The notes: generated by a model not told the origin, from the letters alone. A DNA stretch of 64,000 nt from Haloferax sp. Atlit-12N (GCF_003383095.1 NZ_PSYW01000001.1:1302001-1366000); one strand, 5' to 3'; shown: positions 17,435 to 25,981, counted from the stretch's first letter. Made by a program: numbers and translations.

Positions 17435-18721
17435 TTACGTCCCGTGGGCCCAGCTACCCATGTACTCGCGCTGTTCGTCGGTCATCGAGTCGAACTCGAT
17501 GCCCTCGGCTTCGAGTTTGATTTCGGCGACCTCGCGGTCCAGTTCGTCGGGCACGTCGTGGACGCCGGCGTCGTAGGCGTCGCCGTTCTCGACGAGTTCG
17601 CGGACGACGACGGCCTGCACGCCGAACGACTGGTCCATGACCTCGACCGGGTGGCCGAGCGCGATGGGTGACGCGAGGTTGACGAGGCGGCCCTCGGCGA
17701 GGACGTTCAGGCGGCGGCCGTCTTCGAGTTCGTAGGCGTCGACGCCGTCGCGGGCCTCGTACTCGTCGACGGCGAGGTCCGACAGCGCGTCGAGGTCGAT
17801 TTCGATGTCGAAGTGGCCGGCGTTTGCGAGGAGGACGCCGTCTTTCATGTTCTCGAAGTCCTCGCGGGTGATGACGTCCCGGTTGCCGGTGGTCGTGATG
17901 AACACGTCGCCGACCTTCGCGGCCTCTTCCATCGGCATCACGTCGTAGCCCTCCATGTGGGCTTCGAGCGCGCGGCGGGGGTCGACCTCGGTGACGATGA
18001 CGTCGGCGTTCTGGCCGGACGCCTTCTTGGCGACGCCCTTGCCGCAGTAGCCGTAGCCGCCGACGACGACGTTCTTCCCGGCGTAGGAGAGGTTCGTCGT
18101 CATGGCGATAGTGGCCAGCGACGACTCGCCCGTGCCGTGGACGTTGTCGAACAGGCGCTTCATCGGCGTGTCGTTGACGGCGAAGACGGGGTAGTTCAGT
18201 TCGCCGTCTTCGTCCATCGCGCGGAGGCGGTGGACGCCGGTCGTGGTCTCTTCGGCCCCGCCGACGATGGTGTCGATGAGTTCGGGGTACTCCTCGTGGA
18301 TAGTGAACACCATGTCCATGCCGTCGTCGACCGTGACGGTCGGCTCGTGGGCGATGACGGCGTCGATGGCCGCGTAGTAGCCCTCGTCGTCGACGCCGCG
18401 GACGGCGTAGGAGGTGATGTCGTCGTTGGCGTCGAGCGCCGCCGAGACGTCGTCGTGGGTCGAAAGCGGGTTACAGCCGGTGATGGCGACTTCCGCGCCG
18501 CCGAGCGCCAGCAGTTCGACGAGGTTCGCCGTCTTCGCCTCGACGTGCATCGCCATGCCGACGACCTCGCCGTCGAGCGGCTGTTCCGACTCGAACTGCT
18601 CGCGGAGCTCCTGCAGGATGGGCATGTGCTGGAGTGCCCAGTCCATCTTGCGTCGTCCCTCCGTCCGGGCGGCCTCGACGTCGTCGAGGTGCTCGGAGAC
18701 GGGAGCGTAGTGTTCGCTCAT
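17435..18721 (-). CDS. ahcY: S-adenosylhomocysteine hydrolase
   Basis: AhcY converts S-adenosylhomocysteine, the product of SAM-dependent methylation, to adenosine and homocysteine using bound NAD. The 428-residue protein carries the substrate-binding CNPLSTHDD segment, VNDTPMKRLFDN (with the catalytic Lys and Asp), and the NAD motif VVGGYGYCGKGVA followed by VTEVDPRRALEAHMEG. The C-terminus MGSWAHGT is the archaeal/bacterial form. ATG 18721 (MSEHYAPV) is chosen over an upstream in-frame start that adds non-conserved residues. An HTH gene and an SAH/MTA deaminase lie next to it. Confidence 0.95.
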   Translation of the reverse strand: MSEHYAPVSEHLDDVEAARTEGRRKMDWALQHMPILQELREQFESEQPLDGEVVGMAMHVEAKTANLVELLALGGAEVAITGCNPLSTHDDVSAALDANDDITSYAVRGVDDEGYYAAIDAVIAHEPTVTVDDGMDMVFTIHEEYPELIDTIVGGAEETTTGVHRLRAMDEDGELNYPVFAVNDTPMKRLFDNVHGTGESSLATIAMTTNLSYAGKNVVVGGYGYCGKGVAKKASGQNADVIVTEVDPRRALEAHMEGYDVMPMEEAAKVGDVFITTTGNRDVITREDFENMKDGVLLANAGHFDIEIDLDALSDLAVDEYEARDGVDAYELEDGRRLNVLAEGRLVNLASPIALGHPVEVMDQSFGVQAVVVRELVENGDAYDAGVHDVPDELDREVAEIKLEAEGIEFDSMTDEQREYMGSWAHGT

Positions 18722-18819
18722 ACCCGTGGGTTCGGAGAGGGGTCCGAAAACCCTACCGAAGGCGGTCGCCGCCCCCGAATCTACAAGTGTCAACGGAGAG
18801 ATTGTACCGCCGAGGGCCG

Positions 18820-19131
18820 ATGCTCGTCATAGATAACGGCAAGACGCTCGCCGAACAGGAGCTGTTCGCGCTGATGAGCGCCCCCGCGGTTCCGGACCTC
18901 CTCCGCGTCGCCGACGAGCCGCTGACGGTCAAAGAGCTGAGCTGTCGGGCCGACGTGCCGCTGTCGACGGCCTACCGGGAGGTCAAGCGACTCCACGAGG
19001 CGTCGCTGTTCGAGAAGTCCATCATGGTCGACCACAGCGACGGGCGGCACGTCGCGCAGTACCACCGGACGTTCGAGCGCATGGAGGTCAGCGTGACCGA
19101 CGACGGACTGCGCATCGAGTTGGCCGGGTAG
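18820..19131 (+). CDS. Winged-helix transcriptional regulator
   Basis: The 103-residue protein has an ArsR-like winged helix: VPDLLRVADEPLTVKELS (helices 1-2), DVPLSTAYREVKRLHE (recognition helix around 50-65) and a two-stranded wing (SIMVDHSDGRHVAQYHR). It is divergent from ahcY and convergent with a nucleoside deaminase, so it may regulate SAH/SAM recycling. That is a positional inference. No metal-binding cysteines are present, which argues against a metal sensor. Confidence 0.8.
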   Translation: MLVIDNGKTLAEQELFALMSAPAVPDLLRVADEPLTVKELSCRADVPLSTAYREVKRLHEASLFEKSIMVDHSDGRHVAQYHRTFERMEVSVTDDGLRIELAG

Positions 19132-19204
19132 CGAGGTCGGAAAGTGGCGGCAGTAGTGGCGGCGAACGCGGCGAGTCGGAGGCGGCGGGGTCGAAGACGG
19201 CGAT

Positions 19205-20497
19205 TCAGACGCGCTCGCGGAGCGACGCGACCGCCTCGCGGGCTCGGGCCATCACGGCGTCCTCGTCGAGCGTCAGCACCTCGCGGTCCCGCATCAGCAC
19301 CCGGCCGTCGCAGACCGTGTGGCGAACGTCGGAGCCGCGGGCGGCGTACGCGAGGTGGCTCACGAGGTCGTTCGCGGGCGTGAGGTGCGGCGCGTCGAGG
19401 TCGACGACGGCGAGGTCGGCCGCGCCGCCGACTTCGAGCGCGCCGCCGGGGAGGTCGATGGCGTCGGCGGAGCCGGCGGTCGCCATCCGCACCACGTCGG
19501 GGGCGGCGACGGCGCTGGCGTCGTCCGCGGCGAGTTTGCCGAGCATCGCGGCGTCGCGCATCTCGTCGAACATGTCGAGGTCGTTGTTCGAGGCCGCGCC
19601 GTCGGTGCCGAGGCCGACCGTGACGCCCGCGTCGAGCAGTTTCTGGACGGGAGCCATGCCGGAGGCGAGTTTCATGTTCGAGGCCGGGCAGTGGACGACG
19701 CCGGTGCCCGCCTCGGCGAGCAGGTCGATTTCCGCGTCGTCGACGTGGACGCCGTGAGCGAGGAAGTCGTCGGCGGTGAGCATGCCGAGGTCTTTCGCGT
19801 ACGACAGCGGGCGCTCGCGGCGTTCGTCGACGATGGGGTCGACCTCGTCCGTCGTCTCGTTGGCGTGGTAGTGGACCGGGATGCCCTCGTCGTGCGCGTC
19901 GGCGACGAACTCGCGGAGGTACTCCTCCGCGACCGTCGTCAGCGAGTGCGGCATCGCGGCGGTCCGAATCCGGCCGTCGGCCGCGCCGTCGAACTCGCGG
20001 GCCACGTCGAGGCTCTCATCGATGTCGGCCTGCGCGTCCTCATCGCCCTTGCCGAGCGTGACGACGCCGTGGCCGAGGCGGGCGCGGAGGCCGGCCTCCT
20101 CGACCGCGTCGGCGACCTCGGGGACGTGGAAGTACATGTCCGCGAACGCGGTGGTCCCCGACTTAATCATCTCCACGAGGCCGAGTTCCGCGCCGACGCG
20201 CACGTCCTCGGGCGTGAGCGCGCCCTCCGCGGGCCAGATATCCTCGCGGAGCCACGCGTCGAGCGGCTTGTCGTCGGCGTAGCCGCGCAGGAGCGACATC
20301 GCCACGTGGCAGTGGGCGTTCACCAGACCGGGCGTGACGAGACAGCCCTCGGCGTCGAGCGTCTCGTCGGCCTCGGCGTCGAGGTCCGCGCCGATGTCGA
20401 GGATAGTTCCCTCGTCTCGGTCCACGAGTACGTCCGCGTCCTCGACCGTCGCGTCGGGACGGAGCACCTGTCCGCCCGCGATTCGGAGCGTGTTCAT
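19205..20497 (-). CDS. mtaD: 5-methylthioadenosine/S-adenosylhomocysteine deaminase
   Basis: This amidohydrolase of 430 residues deaminates MTA, SAH or related 5'-deoxyadenosines to inosine derivatives. The metal and substrate ligands are clear: NAHCHVAMSLLRG (HxH), HYHANET, LAHGVHVDD and GLGTDGAASNNDLDMF. ATG 20497 (MNTLRIAGGQVL) is the family start. The open frame upstream to 20956 is non-homologous and is discarded. In archaea this family can replace or supplement SAH hydrolase and also handles 5'-deoxyadenosine. Having both enzymes within 2 kb suggests the deaminase mainly serves MTA or deoxyadenosine. Substrate preference cannot be read from sequence. Confidence 0.92.
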   Translation of the reverse strand: MNTLRIAGGQVLRPDATVEDADVLVDRDEGTILDIGADLDAEADETLDAEGCLVTPGLVNAHCHVAMSLLRGYADDKPLDAWLREDIWPAEGALTPEDVRVGAELGLVEMIKSGTTAFADMYFHVPEVADAVEEAGLRARLGHGVVTLGKGDEDAQADIDESLDVAREFDGAADGRIRTAAMPHSLTTVAEEYLREFVADAHDEGIPVHYHANETTDEVDPIVDERRERPLSYAKDLGMLTADDFLAHGVHVDDAEIDLLAEAGTGVVHCPASNMKLASGMAPVQKLLDAGVTVGLGTDGAASNNDLDMFDEMRDAAMLGKLAADDASAVAAPDVVRMATAGSADAIDLPGGALEVGGAADLAVVDLDAPHLTPANDLVSHLAYAARGSDVRHTVCDGRVLMRDREVLTLDEDAVMARAREAVASLRERV

Positions 20498-20660
20498 GTC
20501 GCTCGTTCGGGTCGGCGGGGTGGTGAATCCACCGTCTCGCGGCCGCGAGGGACGATCGCCCGTTCCGGCTCTGAGCGGGCCGAATACCGGCGGTAGTCCG
20601 ATTCCCGAAAATCGAGAACGAGCACGCCCTCTTAGGGTCGAACCCCCAGTATGGGGGGAT

Positions 20661-21005
20661 ATGGAGCCCCCGTCGAACCTCGCGCTCGTTCCGGGGCACG
20701 TCCAAGGCAGTCCGTGGATGACCGCGGTCGTCGTCCTCGCGGGCGTCTCGTCGGTCACGCTGGCCGCGCTCGGCGTCGCCGTCTTCCTCCGGCGGCGGAC
20801 GCGGTCGCACCTGCTCGTCGCGCTGGCGCTCTTGGCGTTCGCGTCGCGGGCGGCCGTCGCGGCGCTGACGCTCGGCGGCGTCCTCTCCGAGTTCGACCAC
20901 CACGTCGTCGAACACCTCTTGGACCTCGTGATGGCCGGCCTCGTCCTCGCGGCCATCTACTACGCCCGGAGCATCGAGCGCGAGGCGGGGGTCAACGACC
21001 CATGA
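20661..21005 (+). CDS. Three-helix membrane protein co-translated with an HTH regulator
   Basis: The 114-residue protein has three hydrophobic helices (about 20-42, 52-72 and 86-104), with a basic loop (RRRTRSH) after the first and a His-containing stretch (EFDHHVVEHLLDL) before the third. Its TGA shares 4 bp (ATGA, 21002-21005) with the start of a tandem winged-helix regulator, so the two are almost certainly coupled. A membrane protein paired with a cytoplasmic HTH suggests a simple signal-transfer or membrane-sequestration pair. The family is unnamed to me. Confidence 0.8.
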   Translation: MEPPSNLALVPGHVQGSPWMTAVVVLAGVSSVTLAALGVAVFLRRRTRSHLLVALALLAFASRAAVAALTLGGVLSEFDHHVVEHLLDLVMAGLVLAAIYYARSIEREAGVNDP

Positions 21006-21514
21006 GTGAGACACGAACCCGCGTCGCCGACCACATCAAGCACAACCCGGGAGTCCATTTCAACGAGCTCGTTCGCGCACTCGACCTCGCCCCCGGCCAA
21101 GTACAACACCACGTCCGCAGACTGCTCTCCGACGAGACGGTCCGCCGCTCCGAGTTCTACGGGCGGACGCACTACTTCCCCCCCGAGTTCGACGCGTGGG
21201 AGCGCGGCGCGCTCGCGCTCGTCCGCCGGGAGACCGCCCGCGACATCCTCGGCCATCTCCTCGAACACGGCGACGCCCGCCCCGACGACGTGGCCGACGA
21301 CATCGGCGTCGCCCGCAGCACGCTGGAGTGGCACCTCGACCACCTCGTCGAGCGCGACGTGGTCCGCAAGGAACGCGACCTGCACAACCGCGTGACGCTC
21401 GTCCTCACCCACCCCGAGCGGACGACCCGACTGTTAGACGACGTGTCGCCGTCGCTCCCCGAGCGATTCGTCGACCGGTTCGACCGCCTGCTCGACCACC
21501 TCGTCGAAGGGTAG
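21002..21514 (+). CDS. Tandem winged-helix regulator
   Basis: The 170-residue protein contains two winged-helix units. The first (residues 1-65) has HIKHNPGVHFNELVRALDLAPGQVQHHVRRL and the wing EFYGRTHYFP. The second (about 80-140) has ILGHLLEHGDARPDDVADDIGVARSTLEWHL. The MarR/ArsR-like recognition helices in both and the absence of an effector domain suggest direct DNA binding with input from its partner. Its start codon overlaps the stop of the three-helix membrane protein (ATGA), indicating translational coupling. The target genes are unknown, and autoregulation is the simplest expectation. Confidence 0.85.
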   Translation: MSETRTRVADHIKHNPGVHFNELVRALDLAPGQVQHHVRRLLSDETVRRSEFYGRTHYFPPEFDAWERGALALVRRETARDILGHLLEHGDARPDDVADDIGVARSTLEWHLDHLVERDVVRKERDLHNRVTLVLTHPERTTRLLDDVSPSLPERFVDRFDRLLDHLVEG

Positions 21515-21538
21515 TCGCGGGTCCGCGGAGCGGCGTTC

Positions 21539-22639
21539 CTACGCGTCCGTCTCGTCCGCCCCGGTGCCGTCTCGGAGTCGTTCGATGCGCGACGCCAGCG
21601 ACGGCTCGAACGAGAGACGCGACCCCGCGCGGCCGGTATCGACCTCGTCGGCGGTCGCGTCGAGCGCGTCGGCGACGGCCGCGTGACCGACCCGTTCTGC
21701 CGCCGCCTCGTCGGCCCGATAGATGAGCCGCTTGCTCGCGTACTCGCCGGTCACGAGGAGTATCACGCCGATTCCGGCGAAGACCAAGAACGACAGGGCG
21801 AACCCAAACGGCGACCACGTGACGCCCCAGAAGACAAACGCGCCGACCGCGGTCACGGTGAACAGCCGAAGCCCGTAGACGTACCGAGCGGCCCGCGCGG
21901 CGTCGACCGCGAGGAGCGCCGAGACCGTCTCGTCGTCGTAGCGGTCGAGCAGCGAGTCGGTGAGAAAGAGCGTTTTTCGACCGATTGGACCGCGAACGAG
22001 ATGGTCCGAGCGGTGGCCGCCGCCGTCGAGGAGGCGAACCCGAGCGACCGAGAGACCGGCGCGGTCGCACAGGCGGTCGAGGCGCTCGCGCGTCGCGTCG
22101 TCGGGGACCGTCGTCGTCTGCGAGACGCCCACGAGCGGTGCCGAAAAGACGTATGCGGCGGCTGCGAACGCGAGCAGGGTGAGCAGGCCGCTGGTCTCCA
22201 AGACCCGGAATTCGACTTGTAACACGGTCACCACGCAGAAGACGAGCGCCGCGATGAAGAGCTGATAGCGGAACATCTTCGCGGCCGCCGCTCCCGCGCC
22301 CATATCGGCGTCTCGCACGCGCCTCGCCACCGGGAACGCGCCCATGTACGAGACGGTCGCCACGACCGCGGCACCGACGCCGATGAGCGCCCAGCCGAGA
22401 ACCGCCCACGGCCAGTCGGTCTGGAGGCCGACGGCCGCGAGGAGCGCCCGGTCCGCGTTCGTCCACCAGACGACGCCGACGAACAGGATGGCGGCGTAGA
22501 GCCAGTTGCTTCGCACTCGCTGTCTGAACCGCTGGACCGACGCGTCTCGGCGTTCGAGACGGCCGGCGCTGAGCCGGGACCAGCCGGCACCGAGGAGGGA
22601 GACGCCGACGAGCGCGCCGGCGAACGTGACGGGAGCCAT
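21539..22639 (-). CDS. M48-like membrane protein lacking the HExxH zinc motif
   Basis: The 366-residue protein looks like a membrane-embedded M48 metallopeptidase: four N-terminal hydrophobic segments, a cytoplasmic domain with the typical LFLTDSLLDRYDDETVSALLAV lead-in, then two more spans and a C-terminal domain. In active M48 enzymes the lead-in runs into HExxH. Here the corresponding stretch is VDAARAARY, with neither histidine nor glutamate. The downstream Glu (GEYASKRLIYRADEAAAERVG) that would be the third ligand is retained. It is therefore probably a catalytically dead relative. ATG 22639 is preferred to the GTG three codons upstream. It is divergent from hisG. Confidence 0.8.
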   Translation of the reverse strand: MAPVTFAGALVGVSLLGAGWSRLSAGRLERRDASVQRFRQRVRSNWLYAAILFVGVVWWTNADRALLAAVGLQTDWPWAVLGWALIGVGAAVVATVSYMGAFPVARRVRDADMGAGAAAAKMFRYQLFIAALVFCVVTVLQVEFRVLETSGLLTLLAFAAAAYVFSAPLVGVSQTTTVPDDATRERLDRLCDRAGLSVARVRLLDGGGHRSDHLVRGPIGRKTLFLTDSLLDRYDDETVSALLAVDAARAARYVYGLRLFTVTAVGAFVFWGVTWSPFGFALSFLVFAGIGVILLVTGEYASKRLIYRADEAAAERVGHAAVADALDATADEVDTGRAGSRLSFEPSLASRIERLRDGTGADETDA

Positions 22640-22716
22640 AGATGACACTTCGAAGACGTGTCAAAAACCGTTCCGGCTTGCGAAAGTCAATTACCTCCGG
22701 GACGTGACGGAGAGGT

Positions 22717-23562
22717 ATGCGAATCGCCGTGCCCAACAAGGGCCGCCTGCACGAACCGACGATAGAACTCCTGGAGCGTGCGGGACTGCACCTCGACAAC
22801 GGTGCCGAACGCAAACTCTACGCCGGGACCGTCGACCCCGACGTGACCGTGCTGTTCGCCCGCGCCGCCGACATCCCCGAGTACGTCCGCGACGGGGCTG
22901 CCGAGGTCGGCGTCACGGGCCTCGACCAGGTCCGCGAGTCGGGCCACGAACTCGAAGACCTGCTCGATTTGGAGTACGGCAAGTGTCGGCTCGTCCTCGC
23001 CGCTCCCGAGGACGGCGACATCGAGACCGTCGAAGACGTGTCGGGCAAGGTCGTCGCCACCGAGTTCCCGCACATCGCGCGGACCTACTTCGAGGAGGAG
23101 GGCATCGACGCCGAGGTCGTCGAGGTTACGGGCGCGACCGAACTGACGCCGCACGTCGAGATGGCCGACGCCATCATCGACATCACCTCGACCGGGACGA
23201 CCCTGCGGGTGAACCGCCTCGCGGTCATCGACGAGGTGCTGTCGTCGTCGGTCCGACTGTTCGCCCGCCCCGACGTGGTCGACGACCCGAAGGTCCAGCA
23301 GTTGCTCATGGCGCTCGAATCCGTCCGCTCCGCGGAGGGCAAGCGCTACCTGATGATGAACGCGCCGCGCGAGAAACTCGACGAGGTGAAAGAGGTCATC
23401 CCCGGCCTCGGCGGGCCGACCGTGATGGACGTCGCCGGCGACTCGACGGTCGCCGTCCACGCCGTCGTGAACGAACGCGACGTGTTCGAGGTCGTCAGCG
23501 ACCTGAAGAACGTCGGCGCGAGCGGCATTCTCGTCACCGAAATCGAGCGGTTAGTCGAGTAA
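22717..23562 (+). CDS. hisG: ATP phosphoribosyltransferase HisG (long form)
   Basis: HisG condenses ATP with PRPP to phosphoribosyl-ATP, the first and regulated step of histidine synthesis. The 281-residue protein is the long form: the catalytic part (1-210) includes [15 protein letters not shown], the [13 protein letters not shown] loop and [14 protein letters not shown]-like PRPP-binding residues (ITSTGTTL). The last 75 residues ([21 protein letters not shown]...) are the ferredoxin-like regulatory domain that binds histidine. No HisZ partner is therefore needed. It stands alone, as his genes are scattered in haloarchaea. Confidence 0.95.
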   Translation: MRIAVPNKGRLHEPTIELLERAGLHLDNGAERKLYAGTVDPDVTVLFARAADIPEYVRDGAAEVGVTGLDQVRESGHELEDLLDLEYGKCRLVLAAPEDGDIETVEDVSGKVVATEFPHIARTYFEEEGIDAEVVEVTGATELTPHVEMADAIIDITSTGTTLRVNRLAVIDEVLSSSVRLFARPDVVDDPKVQQLLMALESVRSAEGKRYLMMNAPREKLDEVKEVIPGLGGPTVMDVAGDSTVAVHAVVNERDVFEVVSDLKNVGASGILVTEIERLVE

Positions 23563-23591
23563 GCGACGCGGCCGCGTGCCCGTCGCATCCG

Positions 23592-24560
23592 TCAGTTCTT
23601 CCAGCGCAGGTCCGGCACCGTGACCGACGGGTCGAACCCGAGGTCGCCGCGACACGCCCGGACGTAGGCCGCGATACAGACCGCGCCGAGCACTATCGCG
23701 CCGATGCCGAGCAGGCCGGCCTCGGGGCCGAACGCACCGCCGGTAATCACGTCGGGGCCCCGCTCGGTCGTCTCGACGAGCGACGTGCCGAAGTCGAGGC
23801 CGCTGACCGCGAAGCCGAAGACGCCGCCCTGCACGAAGTTCCACGAGATGTGGATTCCCGTCGGGATGGCGAGGTCGCCGGTGAGCGCGTAGCCGAGGCC
23901 GAGCATGACGCCCGCGAGCGTGATGCTGGTCGTGCTGGCGAACCCCGCGTTCGGGTTGGCGTAGTGGGCGACGCCGAACACCGCCGACGAGACCGCGAGG
24001 CCGCCGGCGACCGCTACGTCCGGGCCGAACCGCCAGCGAAGCCCCTCGGCGACGTCGGTGAGGACGATGCCCCGGAGCAGGAGTTCCTCCGCGATGCCGA
24101 CGACGACGAAGAACGCCAGGAGCGAGCCGACGCCGAGCAGTCGGTCGACGCCGAGCGGGGCGGGGGAGACTGCAATCCAGTCGGCGGCGACGCCGACGAC
24201 GAAGATAGCGGTCATCAGCCCCGTTCCGAGCGCGAGTCCGAACGCGAGGTCGACCGCCCACTCGCGGTCGAACCGGAGACCGAGGTCCGCGACGGTCCGC
24301 CGGTCGACGTACCGCCCGACGACGAGGGCGGCGAGCCCGCTCGCTCCGACAGAGACGAGCGAGACCACGAGCGCGACGAGTCGACTGGATTCGGCGAGAC
24401 CGCCGAGGGCGGCCGAGAGTGAGACGGCGACCACGAGCGAGACGAGGACGAAGACGACGGGCGTCGCGAGCAGCCGAATCGGGGCTCGCGGCCGGCGTTC
24501 CATGTCGTTCCAGAGGAGGCGACGGGGAGACACGACGGGTGGTTCAGCGGCCGCGGGCAT
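23592..24560 (-). CDS. CPBP-family intramembrane glutamic protease
   Basis: The 322-residue membrane protein has about eight hydrophobic segments and the Abi/CPBP motifs: EELLLRGIVL (EExxxR, motif 1), FGVAHYANP (FxxxH, motif 2) and HISWNFVQGG (HxxxN, motif 3). The family includes Rce1-type CAAX proteases and bacteriocin-immunity proteins. The catalytic Glu pair and the histidines are intact, so it should be active. The N-terminal 20 residues are polar. The substrate is unknown. It converges on hisG. Confidence 0.88.
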   Translation of the reverse strand: MPAAAEPPVVSPRRLLWNDMERRPRAPIRLLATPVVFVLVSLVVAVSLSAALGGLAESSRLVALVVSLVSVGASGLAALVVGRYVDRRTVADLGLRFDREWAVDLAFGLALGTGLMTAIFVVGVAADWIAVSPAPLGVDRLLGVGSLLAFFVVVGIAEELLLRGIVLTDVAEGLRWRFGPDVAVAGGLAVSSAVFGVAHYANPNAGFASTTSITLAGVMLGLGYALTGDLAIPTGIHISWNFVQGGVFGFAVSGLDFGTSLVETTERGPDVITGGAFGPEAGLLGIGAIVLGAVCIAAYVRACRGDLGFDPSVTVPDLRWKN

Positions 24561-24581
24561 GAAAGTACGGCGAGCGCGACC

Positions 24582-24959
24582 TCAGAAAGGAGCTGTCGTC
24601 AGGATGACCATGAGCCCGAACAGGACGAGGCCGAGGAGCACCGAGACGACGAAGTGGATGGTCACCACGTACGCCGACAGGCGGTTCGACCGGCCGTAGA
24701 GGTACTTGACGAAGCCGAAGTCGAGTCCGATTGCGAGCGCGAGCGCGACGAAGGAGTTCCAGCCGAAGGTGGTGAAGACAACGGCGATGGCCGCGGGAAC
24801 CGGCCCGACGGCGAACGCCTTCTTGAGTTCCACGTCGCCGAGGACGTTCCGCGCGGCGATGTGGGCGGTGAGAGAGAGGAACAGCGCGAACAGCGCGAAC
24901 GTTCCGGCGACGGCCGTGACCGGCGCACCGGCGGCCGTCTGCAAGGTGAGCGCGTCCAT
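24582..24959 (-). CDS. Four-helix membrane protein, unknown function
   Basis: The 125-residue protein has four hydrophobic segments (about 10-33, 45-70, 73-88 and 98-122) with a short loop KYLYGRSNRLSAY before the last. His and Glu residues in the first half (TAHIAARNVLGDVELKK) are the only notable polar residues. It lies 22 bp downstream of the CPBP protease gene's ATG side, reading in the same direction, so the two could share a transcript with this one first. No family name can be given. Confidence 0.75.
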   Translation of the reverse strand: MDALTLQTAAGAPVTAVAGTFALFALFLSLTAHIAARNVLGDVELKKAFAVGPVPAAIAVVFTTFGWNSFVALALAIGLDFGFVKYLYGRSNRLSAYVVTIHFVVSVLLGLVLFGLMVILTTAPF

Positions 24960-25041
24960 ATCGGTCCGAGGGACGCGACTGACTTAGATTCGGTCGATTC
25001 GGGTCCCGGTTACGCGGCGCGGTCGGGAGGAACCGACGAGG

Positions 25042-25611
25042 TTAGAACGACCCGTTCAGGAGACCGAGTTCGGAGAGGCGCGAGATGATGACGTCGACCG
25101 CCGCTTCGGCGTCTTCCGGCTTCTTCCCGCCCGTGATGACGAGTTTGCCCGACCCGAAGAGAAGGGCGACGACGCTCGGTTCGTCGAGGCGATAGACGAG
25201 TCCCGGGAACTGTTCGGGCTCGTACTCGATGTTTTCGAGACCGAGGCCGATGGCGATGGCGTTGAGGTTCAGGTTCTCGCCGAGGTCCGCGCTCGTGACG
25301 ATGTTCTGAACGGTGATTTCGGGGTCGTCGTCGACCGGAATCTGAAGCTCTCGGAGCTTGTCGAAGACGATTTCGAGGCTCTCGTGTACGTCGGCGGTCG
25401 ACTTCGCGCCGGTGCAGACTATTTTTCCGGACCGGAAGATGAGCGCCGCGGACTTCGGCTCTTGGGTTCGGTAGACGAGTCCCGGGAACTGCTCGGGGTC
25501 GTAATCGGCGCCCTCGAGGTCCATCGCCACGCTCTGGAGGTCGAGCTCTTGGCCGATTCCCGTGGAGGCGACGACGTTTTCGATGTTGATTGTGTCCTTG
25601 GGGTCGGTCAT
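25042..25611 (-). CDS. tbp: TATA-box-binding protein (TBP paralogue)
   Basis: TBP recognises box A and nucleates transcription with TFB and RNA polymerase. The 189 residues form the two-fold pseudo-symmetric saddle: repeat 1 carries QFPGLVYRTQEPKSAALIF followed by SGKIVCTGAK, and repeat 2 carries QFPGLVYRLDEPSVVALLF followed by SGKLVITGGK. The short acidic N-terminus is typical of archaea. Haloarchaea carry several TBPs, and from memory this one closely resembles H. volcanii TbpE. Which paralogue it is cannot be decided here. The promoter contains three TTTAA boxes. Confidence 0.95.
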   Translation of the reverse strand: MTDPKDTINIENVVASTGIGQELDLQSVAMDLEGADYDPEQFPGLVYRTQEPKSAALIFRSGKIVCTGAKSTADVHESLEIVFDKLRELQIPVDDDPEITVQNIVTSADLGENLNLNAIAIGLGLENIEYEPEQFPGLVYRLDEPSVVALLFGSGKLVITGGKKPEDAEAAVDVIISRLSELGLLNGSF

Positions 25612-25618
25612 GTAACGA

Positions 25619-25647
25619 TTTAAGGCACGTATTTAAGGTTTAAAAAG
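25619..25647 (-). promoter_or_regulatory. Triple box-A-like region before tbp
   Basis: Three TTTAA cores lie within 29 bp: TTTAAGG (25619-25625), TTTAAGG (25632-25638) and TTTAAAAAG (25639-25647) as read on the plus strand. The two upstream ones are at the promoter distance from ATG 25611. The first sits only 8-14 nt from the start codon, where a bound TBP would block initiation. This is compatible with autoregulation. Confidence 0.45.
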
Positions 25648-25669
25648 ATTGGTGCAAGGAATTGACAGC

Positions 25670-25981
25670 TTACGCGCGACGACGAATAATCCGGACGTTC
25701 CGGACGGTGACAACCGCACCGAGTAATGTCAATGAAATGGGAACTGCGAGGCGCGCGACCGCCGGTCTGAGCACCCAGTAGGCGGCGAAGAACAGAGCGA
25801 CCGAGACGAGTTTTAACACCGCGAACGAGCCGGGTCCGGGGTCGCCACCCGAGATGAGTCGCACGACGGGGTTTCCTTCCTGCACGCCGGCCATCCTGAC
25901 ACCGAGGACGGTCGTGACGTAGTCGCCGAGGCCGTAGGCGAGCGCCGCTGCGCCCCAGAGGATGGCGTCGAGAGAGGCCAT
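25670..25981 (-). CDS. Small membrane protein of the DUF5658 type
   Basis: The 103-residue protein has three hydrophobic helices and the recognisable pattern GDYVTTVLGVRMAGVQEGNPV (Gly-Asp, then Glu-x-Asn-Pro) of the DUF5658 group of archaeal and bacterial membrane proteins. The conserved Glu-Gly-Asn-Pro lies near residue 34, followed by a lysine-containing second helix (AVLKLVSVALFFAAYWV). The tail is basic (RIIRRRA). Function is unknown. It ends 58 bp upstream of the tbp start and is read in the same direction. Confidence 0.7.
   Translation of the reverse strand: MASLDAILWGAAALAYGLGDYVTTVLGVRMAGVQEGNPVVRLISGGDPGPGSFAVLKLVSVALFFAAYWVLRPAVARLAVPISLTLLGAVVTVRNVRIIRRRA

Noticed and set aside
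19205-20956. Longer 583-residue reading of the nucleoside deaminase
   Set aside because: The first 153 residues are Arg/Thr-rich, antisense to the plus-strand membrane protein gene at 20661, and upstream of the conserved MNTLRIAGG start.
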